Part shown: positions 48,917-59,872 of the stretch, piece after piece
Position numbering within the stretch: the stretch's first letter is position 1
Layout of the letters: each line of letters opens with the position of its first letter
Source: Trogon surrucura
Lineage: Eukaryota > Chordata > Aves > Trogoniformes > Trogonidae
Length of the DNA: 64,000 bases
NCBI GenBank assembly: GCA_020746105.1
Contig: CM036617.1
Location: 172,884,412-172,948,411, forward strand
Direction of reading: 5' to 3'
Position numbers and translations under genes: made by a program
Notes under the pieces: model-generated
Seen by the model: the letters and a program-made list of their open reading frames with translations, nothing else
Databases searched by the model: none
Told to the model about the DNA's origin: nothing

Positions 48917-51852
48917 ATGGGCTTTACACACTTCCAAAGATAGGTGACAGCTGAAAAAAAAACAAAAAAAAAAAAACAAAGGATGTGAGGATCATAGACT
49001 CACAAGCTGTCCCCTGAAAGTTAGAGTTAGTGGAGTTTTCAGTCCTTTGTGGATCTAACCCAGAGGGATTGCTGCACAGCACACCTGTTATAACAGCTGC
49101 TCTTGGCTATATCTAGTTTCCAGAAGTCCTTGAAAGCCTCTGGAGTGTTTTGAAAAGCAAGCGATGACATGGGCTCCTTCAGGGAAGTCCCCTCCAGCTG
49201 GCAGGTTATGTCATCACCAGGCCTGACTTAGCAGGGTGTGACTTGTGCAGTAACACCAGCCCTGGACTTAAAAGACCTCTACCAGGGCCATCTCATTTTA
49301 CCAGACAGTCTGGGAATGGAGGATCCTTTTCCTATATTTGGTTAGCACGCTTTTCTATCTGCAAATGTGTAGGAACTTTTTTTTTTTTTCCTTCTATATC
49401 TCCCTGGGATCCTTCTCAAACTAAGCAGAAGGCATCCCTGCTGTGCTTTGCTCTTCTTTCCATGCAGGGTTACAGTGCACCTACTGTACTAACACCTCTC
49501 TTTATTCTTGTCTAGCTTTATCTGTGGCAGCACTGTTGAATTTTTACACAAATGACATTACTGAACAGCTCACTTTTGTTAATTTTAAATTCTTGTAAAT
49601 GGAGATAAAATATGATAGATAGATACATAGATAGAGAATTTAATTAAAAAATATTGTCGCTTCATTAGGTAATTTCTTCGTTGCTATGCATCACATCCTC
49701 CCCTATAACACAAAGCAAAGGCTGAGAAGGCATTTTGATTTATAAGGGCATGAAATACTGCAGTTTGCCCAGTTTTGCTTGCTCGATGCATTCGCTCTTG
49801 TATTTGCTAGTCCTGTAGTTTTAGCCTACTTGCCTAGCAGCTGCACCATGTTCTTCAAAGTGACACTTGTGGAAAAAAAAATAAGCTTGAATCATGAGTT
49901 TTCCACAGTTTGAGGCTGCAATGATTTCATTCACTGCAGGATGCAGAGAGAAAAGGAGAGGATTTTGCAGTGTCACTAATATACTGAGTCAGCTTCTATT
50001 ACTTAAATGTTACCACAGTGTTGAGGAAGTTTAGATACATATTTGTTTTATTTATTTTCTCTCAAAAAGACAAAGCAACCAACTTTCAACATTTCCAAAC
50101 ATCTGTCTTCCCCATACAGCACAGTGTCAGAATGGCCACAGTGTTTCCTGCCATAAAGACAAACTCTACTGTTATCAAGACCACAGCAAAACTATTGTCA
50201 GTTTACATGTTCCTGTTCCCTCTTTCAGTAGCCAGAACAGCATACTGCAGAGATAACTGCTCTCTACATGCGTTTGGGAAGTCATTCTTCAGGTACAGTA
50301 AGTTAGAAATGGTCAAAAATGTAAATGAAATGGGGCTCTTATTGCCAGCACTCAAAACTAAACAAAGCTTAACAGCACTGAGGACTACCTGCTGCTATCT
50401 GCAATTTCAGCCCTGAGACTAACACTACAAGAACAGAGAAATAATTGACCTAAATATTCCACAAGTCCTCTATTCTGTCCCCCAGTAAAAGCCTTTTAGC
50501 TGTCCCTTCAGGGTTCCAGATAGAACACTGTGGGTTTTGCTCCTGGGGACAGTGTACAACACTCCTAGAGGAACAACCACATACTCACTTCAAAATTGTC
50601 TTAGTGATGTTTGTTTGCAACAGTTCAACTGCAGCAGGAGTGAATGTACCTAAGGTGATGCAGGAGTCCAAAAGAGTTGAAAAAGAACGAAAATATTGCA
50701 TGAATAAGCAACTGGAATATAATTAGCATCTAAGTTTGGCACAACTTTGGGACTGGTAAATCCAGATGGTATTTATAAGAGGTCTACATGAAAGAATATG
50801 CATAGAAATTTTTTTGATTGCCAAATTCTGCCCTTCAAACAAATTCATAAACTGTCTTATGCTACGGTACAGTCTCAGATTGTTCCCTCTTTCAGTGAGA
50901 TATCAAAGGCTTGTTTCTGAACAGGTCTAGGAAAGAGAGGAAACTAAGTAGCCAGGGTCCAAATTGGTAGTCCCACTATAAGCTCTAATAACCTTAAGGT
51001 ATTTCTCAGTTGTGTCAACTTGATAACAATTCTGCCCACGCAGTTGAACTAAGCCTAAAAGGATGTCATGCTTGTACAGAAAGGGACACCAGAGTTGCAA
51101 AATAACACTGTTAAGGCTACCTGATCAACTTTAATGTAGTTCTTCATGTATAGATACAGAGATATAGTCTTAAATTACATTCCCTATTTCTGGTTCCATT
51201 CCTCCTCCATGCTCCCGATTCATTTCTAACCATCGAGTCCCACAGTTTCCTCTCCCCCTCCTCTCTTTCTTCTTCCTTATGCCCAGCATCCCACTGAGCC
51301 ATGGTAGGCAGCTGCAGTACCTGCATTTACGCAGGGAGCATAATTTTCTGGCAGTTCAGTGGATTTCTAGCATGTTGCCGCAGATGGCATGGGGGAGGAA
51401 TGGGGCTTGTTCATTAAAGTCTCAGTAGTCTCTACTGAAAAAACAGATTTTTCTTCTGAAACCTTACAGCCTGGCAAAGATCACAGACAGCTGAAAGCAG
51501 ATTCTTAATACCAAGGTTGCCTGCTACCCCATAGCTAGTCCTTGGCTCAAGTGTAAGAATCCTAATGCTGCTGAGAAATAATCTTTCTGGCATGGACGGA
51601 AGAACTGGAATACCCGCAGCCATACCTCCCTTTGCAAACATCTGAATAGAGAACAAAATAAATCAGTCCATGACAATGTGAGACACAAAATTTGTCAAGC
51701 CCAGTCACTACTCATAAGTGAGTACCAAAAACTGGACCTTTCTGAAAATATTACACAAACTTCAATTGTACCTGTCCTACCAAACACGTCTCTAAGAGTG
51801 CTAGTGAATATTTTACAATGAGAACAACAGAACTGTTATCTAATATACCAGT
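48917..51852. other. Noncoding sequence, nothing recognised
   Basis: 2.9 kb. An A-rich tract with two C interruptions is at 48954-48980, a T run at 49378-49389 and a few GATA units at 49614-49636. A polypyrimidine patch is at about 51247-51280. The 132-codon plus frame at 50018-50416 has no recognisable domain and I leave it uncalled. Confidence 0.45.
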
Positions 51853-51882
51853 ATGTGTGAAATTTGATTAAATTTCACACAT
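51853..51882. other. Perfect 13-bp stem hairpin with 4-nt loop
   Basis: atgtgtgaaattt (51853-51865), loop gatt (51866-51869) and aaatttcacacat (51870-51882) form a perfect inverted repeat. It is not followed by a T run in a gene context, so it is not a terminator. It could be a template-switch product or chance. Confidence 0.9.
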
Positions 51883-52309
51883 TGCAATCTGAATATTAAA
51901 ATTCCTGTCCATTAAGGTCTGACACAGGTAGACAGCAGTTTACAGGGAACTAAGTATCCAAGTACTATATTATCTGTATTACAGCAATGAAGCTGCACAG
52001 CTCGAGGGCGTTGGTTTTGAAGGAAATTATAACATAGCTGACTGACATCTTGCATTTGCTTCTCTGAGAGCAGGAGAGAGAGTGAAGCGAGGTAAAGACT
52101 GATGGAAGATAAAAAGGAAGGTTCTAGATCCAGCTACAGCAAGGCCTGTTTTGAATCTGTGCTAGTACAACAGGAGCACACCAATGTATACTCAAAAGAA
52201 AAGTTTGATCCTTTATATGTAAGAGATAATGACCTTTTTTTCTTGACAGCTAGTGAAATACTTTAAGTAATGGAGGAGGTGGTATGTAACGTTTGCTGCC
52301 AAAGGTCAG
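51883..52309. other. Noncoding sequence, nothing recognised
   Basis: About 430 bp, nothing recognised. Confidence 0.45.
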
Positions 52310-52770
52310 TCAGTACTGCTGTTCGCTGACCATCTCGCTCCCATCGTCCTGCCACAGCAGATAATGCTTGTGTCTCAGATCAGTAATCTAGGCACAATTT
52401 TCAGCTCAGATTTATCTTCATCTGAGCAAAAATGTTGCATCTTTGCCACTGGATCACCTGTCAGATATGACCTTTTTGTCCAATTAAACACCCACAACAC
52501 TCATCCATACCCTCATTCACTCAGGTCTTAGTTCGTACTACCAGCATCTTTCTTGCTAGTCTTTTTTCCCCAAACATAGTTTCAAATCTTTTGGTTTAAC
52601 CATGTCAGCTCTCTTTTCAGTAACAATCACTTTTGTTCAGCCATAGTAAAACATCACTTATCGGTATTCACTGCTAGCGTCCCAGGCAGCTTATCCAACC
52701 TTATATACAGCCGTTCACTCATTATCAGGACATCATATATTGCCTTCAACCAGCCCAGCTTCCAGCTTCT
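52310..52770 (+). mobile_element. Ancient L2-like LINE relic, RT C-terminal region
   Basis: Translated from 52388, the plus strand gives LGTIFSSDLSSS, matching the L2/CR1-group signature LGVIFDSDLSF that follows the RT palm. About 40 residues on, a shifted frame gives an SSYYQHLS-like string at the place of the family's RLDYCNSLL. After that come a degraded 'cccaaacatag' and 'accatgtcagctctc' (family form gaccatgtcac...). The nucleotide phrases before it (about 52325-52385) also follow the L2 order. An in-frame stop at 52529-52531 and at least one frameshift show it is dead. High divergence indicates an insertion that predates modern birds. Ends are approximate. Confidence 0.6.
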
Positions 52771-54852
52771 AAGGGGACAGCAACAGTGAAAACAGTGAGA
52801 TCCTGTATAACACCAGAGTGTGCCAGGGAACGGGGCAAAGGGAAAGTAAAAGACATAAGAAAGACAAAGAAAAGGAGAAGAGAAGCTCTTATGGTTCCTT
52901 AGATTCTTACAACAGAATCCCTATTATATTTTTAACAAATACAGTGGCTTTTTAACTACCTGTTTTCTAGCACTGAAAATGCAGAGGTGTTAATGTGAGC
53001 TTTGGTGAGTATACCTCTCCAAGATCCTCCTGATGGCATTCCAGCAATTATCTTACAGACTGGAGCAATATATAGGAACCTATGAGCATAAAAGAGAAAG
53101 TTAAAGTAATTGGTGTTTTAAACACATCTGAAATTATATTTGTTTAAGGATTTTTTATCTTTAAAATGTACTGTCTTGCTTTGTACCACCCTGATGCTTG
53201 ATTTTAAGGACTTACTCCAAGCTCCTTCTGAACTTCTCTAATCTTTCTCTTTGGAGACTTGTATGAATTATGCACATAACTTTCATTTCTGTGGACTTCC
53301 TTCTCTGGGATGTGCTGACTGTAATGTTGAGCTAGTTTCTTAGCAAATGTAAATCTACACTGCTTTACTAGCTTTCAAGGTGCCAGGATAATTTATGCAA
53401 GATGAGGTTATGGGGCACAGTTTTAATCTTATTTTATTTATTGGAAAAATATATATCAACATTTATTTGTTTGGCACTTCATAGGCCACAATGATAAGAA
53501 CTTCTGCTTTTCCACCTCATTTGATTACCAGAAGATATTTTTAGCATATAAATGTTAATCATCTGTGCGAACAGGAAGATACCTGTTTACACTGAGTATG
53601 TCCAGCTATCACTGAAATACTTCCTAGGCCTGGATTTTTCCCTCTGAACCAGATGCAATTCCTTTTCAGTGATTTAATTGCTTCCTTTCCATTTAATTAT
53701 TTTGAGGATTAACTGCAGGCAAGTGTATTCCAATAATAGGCTCATCTACAAAGAACAGGAAGCTTTCCCTGTGGTCCAGGGAATTCACTACTTCCGACTA
53801 CAGCTCAGCTATATAGAGATCAGGTTTCCCTTTGCCCCTGGGCTTTATGTGTCACCTTGTCTGTTGGAGCATGGGGAAATGTCATGGGATGAACTGCTTG
53901 TTCTTAAATTCGCATACAGAGCTCCTGGCAGGAAATAGTAAAATCCTTCTTCTCATCAGGACAAAAGATGCAAATATTTCAGGCTCAAGCATTAAATTAT
54001 TAATTATATACAATGAATATTAATGACATCTACAATAGTTTCCATCAATAAATTTCTAGGGGAAAAAGAGTTAAAACTTGATATTTTTTTGTTTGTTCAT
54101 AGTGTTAATTGGGCAAAGATCCTCTTTTCGCCCTAACATGCGTATCAAAAAGCAATTGGTCCAATCCGCATTTTACTGGAACTGCTTTGCTTCCAAGCTG
54201 GACTGAGATTATTGCTGTCTGTATGTGAAAAATGACATATCATGGCAATTTGTTTTCACTTTCTTAGTGGAGGGTTGAGAGACATGTTGAGATAATTTGT
54301 GCTTCAGGGATTAAGGAATTTACAAGAAACATCTTTCAACTTCAGTCTACACCAAAGTCCATCAGAGAATTTTATGCTGAACTAGTGCTCGGTGACGGTG
54401 AGCACCACACACCCGACTGACCCCTCACAAGAACAGACTGTAGCAAGCACACATAACAGCATCATGATCTCTTGCACACTCACTGATTAAAAGAAGCTCA
54501 TGGGATGCAGGCGGGGAAAAAAGACCAGAAAACACATGGCAGAAATCTGCAGATAAAATAGACACTCTAACTCCTTCCTTTTTCTATAGCACAATTCTCA
54601 CCAGTTTATGCGTCAAGAGACGTAAACCGAAAGATTTCTGTAGCTAATGCTAAAGCAAATTATACTGCTTTGGGTTAGTTTATTTTTCAGACAATGCTTA
54701 GGAAATATTTTTAGTCAAGTACTTTTCTTTCAAAAGTAGTTATGCACAAAGTATTTTCCTGTCTCTCAAATTCTAAGAACATTTTTGTTTATAAATGAAA
54801 GGCTTGTGACTCACTAAATAATAGCCATCAGGTGAACAATGTATAAAATGCG
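52771..54852. other. Noncoding sequence, nothing recognised
   Basis: 2.1 kb of AT-rich sequence with only short frames (for example 53678-53938), none recognisable. Confidence 0.45.
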
Positions 54853-54951
54853 TCTCCTCTCCTCTCCTCTCCTCTCCTCTCCTCTCCTCTCCTCTCCTCT
54901 CCTCTCCTCTCCTCTCCTCTCCTCTCCTCTCCTCTCCTCTCCTCTCTCCTC
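54853..54951. repeat. Pentanucleotide microsatellite (CCTCT)n with adjoining T-rich run
   Basis: About 19 near-perfect CCTCT units on the plus strand, ending with one interruption (cctctctcctc), then a T-rich run to about 54972. The complementary strand is pure GGAGA-type purine. A minus-strand frame crossing it (54773-54988) encodes an Arg/Gly/Glu repeat, which is a repeat artefact. A homopurine-homopyrimidine tract with mirror symmetry is the classic substrate for triplex (H-DNA) formation and slippage, so copy number is probably variable. Confidence 0.97.
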
Positions 54952-54972
54952 TTTTTTTCTTTTTTTTTTTTT

Positions 54973-55989
54973 GATTGAAACTTGACAAAAGTAGTTTGGT
55001 TAGTGGTTGAAAAATACCTATGCTTTCATTGAATCAAATTTTGAAGATGTTTTTTGCTGTTTCCTTTCATGCTTCTTTGTTTCCTTTTCCACTCCTTGTG
55101 GTAGGTGGAAGGAGACTTCTCCTTGTCCTACACAGCAGAGGTACTGCCTATTTATTAAGATGTACAGAAGTACAGACATGGCAAATACAGATATGTGTGC
55201 GGAATAAGGACTGCTGTTAGGTTCTTTGTGTGCTCTACAGCTAGCAGATTAAATAGTTTTATGTAAGAATCTGGGGAGGTGGTAGGGGGAAAACTTAGCC
55301 TGATATGCCCAATGAAACATTTCTTTCGCAATCAGTCTGAAGGAGTGGGAGGCCTATCTGCCAGTCCTATCTGAAAACTTCCTCCACCTTTGCAAAGGAA
55401 GGTTTACCCACAGATGTGACTACAGCCAGTCAGTGAGCACAGCTCCTGGGCCAGCTCCCAGGGCTAAGTCTGTGTCAGAGATCCTTAGCCAAAAGTCACC
55501 ATGCATTTACCCAGCAGGAGAAGCACTGGTCTGACAATTTCACAAGCACACGGGTCTGGGATAGGCAGAGCAGATATCATCGCCTGGCCAGCCTCCAGGC
55601 TAAACAAATATAGGTAGGGAATACAGGAAGGAACAAGGAATATTATGGTAGGGAATAGAGGAAAAGAGAGAGAACTGAGGTTAATCCGTATAGGAACAGA
55701 AGTAAGGTGTCGAGTGTGCTTTGGCAGGGTGGTACAAACAGTTTGGAGGAAACTAAGACTATGGACTATAGTAGTGCTGGGCAGTTTGCAGTCTGGTAAT
55801 AATACAGGGAAGTCCTTCATGCATTCTCATATTTACTCGACTTTTACATCCTGGGAGTTTCAAGACAGAAAAAAAACAAAATACCTGACTGAGTGAGGAG
55901 TTTAGATAAAAACTCACTGAGGGAAAGGCTGCAGCATGGGTTTGCCCTGTATTAGACACAGCGAGAGCCAGATTTGATCCATCCCAATG
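54973..55989. other. Noncoding sequence, nothing recognised
   Basis: 1 kb with overlapping short frames on both strands (for example 55485-55896). No domain or repeat recognised. The right end may contain the extreme 3' part of the neighbouring LINE relic. Confidence 0.4.
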
Positions 55990-57110
55990 CTCTAAAGGGG
56001 ACTGTAATTTCTGAAAGATGTGTAACAAAAATTTCATTAAAGACTTCCAGTGACAGAGTATCCAGTCTTCCCAATCTACGTGTTCCCACGATCTATTAGC
56101 TTTATTATTAAAAAACATTTTTTATTACTTTAACAATTCTTGTGTTAATTTGACTACCTTACTTCTTGTCGCATTCATTATGAATACAGAGAACAGTATT
56201 GTTTCCCTTTTGCATCAACATGAATGTCTTAAGACTATTAAACATCCTTCTCTGCATTTTTTTTATTTTAGGCCTGATAACATCCATTCTTCCTATCTTA
56301 CCTCATGACTTCTACAAACTCTGATCATAGTGTGCATTTTGTGGGCTATATTTCTGATTGTATACCATGAGCAGAATAGTTGTCTTTTCAGAAGAATCTA
56401 ACGTTGTTGACTCAATCCCAATTTGTGATCTACTATAATCTTAAGATCTTTTTGAAGAACTTGCTTCCTGATGTTTACCATCCTGTATTTGCATCGTCGA
56501 TTTTTCTTGTAATATCTTGCCCTTGTCTCTCAACCTTGACCTCATCCCGTCTCTAAGATGAGTTACATCTTATGTTTCCAGTCGATTTCTCCAGATTTTT
56601 ATTTTTTTACTGTTATCTTCCAACACATTCGGGGTCCTTCCTAGCACTGTGTCGTAAGCAAAACTAATGAGCATTCTGACTATTCTGCCATCTGTTTCGC
56701 TAATGAAAACATTGAACAGAAGCAGATCTAAGGCAGACCCCCCAGACAACCCTGGGTGTAATTAGACTTCATTAACTTCTCTGTGGTGTGGTTATCTAAT
56801 CAGTTTTGTGCCCACAGAATAAAGGCCATATTTTTCCTAGCCTGGACATGAGAACATCAACTGAAATTGTGTCAAAAGTTTGCTTAAGGGTAGGTACATG
56901 AGTTACTTTTCTTCTCATTGATCCAAAAGACCCGTTACCTGGTCATTGAAAAGAGTGAATTTTGTTTGCTCTCATTTGTTCTTGACAAATCTATGTTGGT
57001 CTCTGTTCCTCTCCATGTTGTTTTCTAGACACTGCAGATTGTTCCAGATTTATTCTGTAAATTGAACTGTTTGATCTAATTCCTTCATCCTTTCCTTTTT
57101 TTCACTCTTG
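55990..57110 (-). mobile_element. Ancient CR1/L3-like LINE relic
   Basis: Read on the minus strand, about 1.1 kb follows the order of an old amniote CR1-group element. Near 56640-56770 the minus strand translates to a broken palm: an 'LLLFNVFIS' block (family LLFNIFIND) and then 'SFAYDTVLG' in the place of the FADDTKLG motif C, so the first catalytic Asp has become Tyr. Further 5', 'acacagttttg' and 'ccacagagaag' blocks, a 'tttgacacaat' piece and a 'gttcttgacaaatctatgttgg'-like complement lie in the expected positions. At the 3' side, 'cttccagtgacagagtatccag' corresponds to the C-terminal 'LE-SLS' end. No long frame survives. It is much older than the avian CR1 copies and probably an insertion inherited from early amniotes. 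Confidence 0.7.
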
Positions 57111-58164
57111 TTATGAATAAGCACTAACTTTCCCCTTCTTAGTAGAAATAGCAAAAGATGTACTTTAACGTCTTCACAAGCAAAGAAATATGCACTCAGC
57201 AGTAAAATTAGGTGTCTATCATGCTAGAAATTAAACTACGACAACCTGAAAGCATTTGATTTCCTTTGGTTTAGGAGAATTTACAACTTTATTGTTTCAT
57301 CTCAGTTATGCCTTGGAATTACTGAGAGAAATGAAATCTTCAAAGATATCCAGAAAGTTTTGTAGGTCACTGTTTATGGCCCTTCTAGAGCAGAGGTTTT
57401 GACTGTGGTCTTGGATTAGTGTATGTGTCTCAAAGATGCCTTAAACAGGGAGGAGATTTTACAAAAAAATATTTTATGGGTGTTCGAGGATCTGAGATTT
57501 CGACAATGGTCAATAAAATCTTTAAACTCCATATTTCCAGTCTTGTCTTCACAATAGTAACAGAGGATGAGACCCACACAGCCTAAGTTTGGCAACGTAA
57601 GAGTTAGTTGCCTGGGCTACAGTAACTATGCAGGCTCTCTTTCTGGGCCACAGAGACAAACTGACACCTCCTTCCCAAAAGTGGTACAAAACAGATGAGC
57701 TGTCTCTTCCACTCTCTCTCACTTGTATTAACATGAGCAGTGCAGATGGGTTTTGCTAACTGCTTTAGGGAGATGTTGAGGAATGCGGGTGATGGCTCTC
57801 ATTGCAAAAGTTGGCTCTTCACTGAGAGATAACTATTGTTAAGTGCTTGAATCTTGAAAATACACTGATTTCCCTGCTGGAGAAGTTTAAGGCTAGGTAA
57901 ACTGGCCAGTAAACTGAACAATTTTCTTACTCGTCATGGAATCCTGACATGACGGGAACACCAATAAATTAATTTCTGTTGTTATATGATATGTCATGTA
58001 CATAAGTAAATCATCTTCATTTTGAAGACTGTTTATTGGGATGGGTGAGGTATTTCTGCCTTATTCCCTCAATAGTGAAGAAGATGGTATACTCCAGAAA
58101 AAAAAAAAAAAGAGAACTTTAAAAAGGTATTTACAAGCATCGAACATACATATGGAATGACAAC
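57111..58164. other. Noncoding sequence, nothing recognised
   Basis: 1.05 kb of AT-rich sequence with an A run at 58100-58112. No element recognised. Confidence 0.45.
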
Positions 58165-58231
58165 ACTGTTCAGGTCAGAAAGTATCTCAGGAAGTCTCTG
58201 GTCAAATCTCCTGCTCAGAGCAAGAGGGGTC
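58165..58231 (-). mobile_element. Possible CR1 3' tip, degraded
   Basis: 'ctgttcaggtcagaaagtatctcaggaagtctctggtcaaatctcctgctcagagcaag' follows the reverse of the CR1 3'UTR order (gttcaggttggaaggga, cct, gatcatctggtccaaccccctgctcagagcagg). About 65 bp, diverged, without an octamer tail. Confidence 0.5.
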
Positions 58232-59818
58232 TACTTATAAATAAGACCCTGGAGAGAACACAAATCAAGGAAGAATATTTTAATATTTCTGGAGAGAAAC
58301 TAATATCTGGAAAACATGAGCTAAGAAAAAGCTCTCTCCATGATCAGATAATTCTGTACCTGTCCTATTTGGAGTATTCATAAAGATGGGTAAAAACAAA
58401 CAAACAAAAATCCTCACATCATTTGCACACATAAAATTGCTTGGAACGGTTTACAAATTTGATACACAATTGGATGCATCTTTATTAGAAGAGAACATTG
58501 TTTAATTGGTCTGATTTTTTTAATGCATAATTGTTTCAGCAATTCCAGGCGTTTGCCAAAGAACAATTTCTGTATTTTGTTTTGAAATCTTATTTATAAA
58601 TGGTGTCTATTGTTTATAAGAAAAGGTTAAATAATGTGAAAACAATGTTCAGCATTTCATTTGGGGTTCCCTGAAATATTTCAGCCAAATGCAAAATAAA
58701 ATTAATCATACTTTTTTGAACTTCTTTATTACTTCTTTGTTTTGACTTGATCGGGCCTGAACTTTTAATCCTTTTACGTGGCTCAAGCATGAACCAAAAC
58801 TCTATCGAATAGTCAATTCCAAGTAGGGGCACCAGCCACTAGAGAAAGTATACTGACCTAAATCAGCAATGAAATAAAATAGGGTCCATGTCAAAATGGT
58901 GTCAGCACATCATATTTCAGACTTTCATTACTACTTGCTGACTGTTGGCATTCCATTACTGGATCCAGGATTTTTAAGCTACTTAACTAAAATTAATGAT
59001 AAACTAACTTTCTTTAGCAGAACTCCATTTTTCCTGACAGCAAGTACTGCATGTTCGGAGTGAGTAGCAACACTGTGTCAAATGAGAATCAATGTGAGGT
59101 TTTTTGCCGGGAATCAGCTGGATACATCCCAAACCCTCGCGATCACATTCCGACACTAAAAATCACCCACACATTAAATAAGTTTATTAAAGCAAGTCCA
59201 GCGACGTCTGCATCACCAGTTTGCATTTCAGCTCTGTGTTGTGCAAGGCTACAGTAAGACGTTTCTAAATAATTCTGTTTCTAAATAATAGATTTAAAAC
59301 TACACATATAAATACATATACACACATACACACTTGATATTTAAGCTGCATTTCTTTGAACTAAATCAGCTGACAGGTCTTCTTAATGCTAATAGCTTTA
59401 GTATGGCACTGCTTAACACATTCATGCTTGGTAAAAGTGACATTTCTTAGTGCTACAAAACACTTATCAGGTCAAATAGCTACTAAGAGGAAAAGAACTT
59501 CTGTATTACATGAGAAACATGTTGAATAGATTCTGTTTTCATGGATGTGAATGTAAATTTAACATCACTGAATGAGAATTATTCTAGCTTTAAACCGGTT
59601 TGTTACTCTTCATGCTACAGCAGATCTTGTCGTGATAGCACTGCATATAGTCCCTTCAGAAAAACAAAACTGCTAGTGCTATAGTCACCATGAGTAACAG
59701 AAAACAACAAAATCTTTCCTTTTTCATCTTATCTACAGAAAAATAGGTGGGAGAGAGTCGCACCTTTTTTTGCTTAAAAAACAACATAGGAAAATAAGTC
59801 ACGATTACTCCGGGTAAA
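58232..59818. other. Noncoding sequence, nothing recognised
   Basis: 1.6 kb. Short CAAA units lie at 58396-58411 and an ACAT/CACA-type simple stretch at about 59304-59332. No exon or repeat family recognised. Confidence 0.45.
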
Positions 59819-59872
59819 CAGAAGTAATGGGATTAACGTAGTATATGACTACGTTAATCCCATTACTTTCTG
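59819..59872. other. Near-perfect 54-nt palindrome (hairpin)
   Basis: The core arms at 59822-59842 and 59848-59868 are exact reverse complements over 21 bp around a 5-nt loop, atatg. With a single bulged T on the right arm the pairing extends to the outer caga/tctg bases, giving about 24 bp in all. It is not the AT-only type of palindrome: arms contain GGGATTAACG and two CpGs. A transcript of either strand would form a very stable stem-loop, and the DNA could extrude a cruciform. It does not belong to any repeat family I recognise. Confidence 0.97.

Noticed and set aside
50018..50416. 132-codon plus-strand frame
   Set aside because: No recognisable domain and no supporting splice or promoter context. 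Composition is like its surroundings.
51853..51882. Intrinsic (rho-independent) terminator
   Set aside because: The hairpin is AT-rich, has no T run after it and lies in a vertebrate-type noncoding region, so a bacterial terminator makes no sense here.
54773..54988. Arg/Gly/Glu repeat protein on the minus strand
   Set aside because: It is a translation of the pentanucleotide microsatellite.
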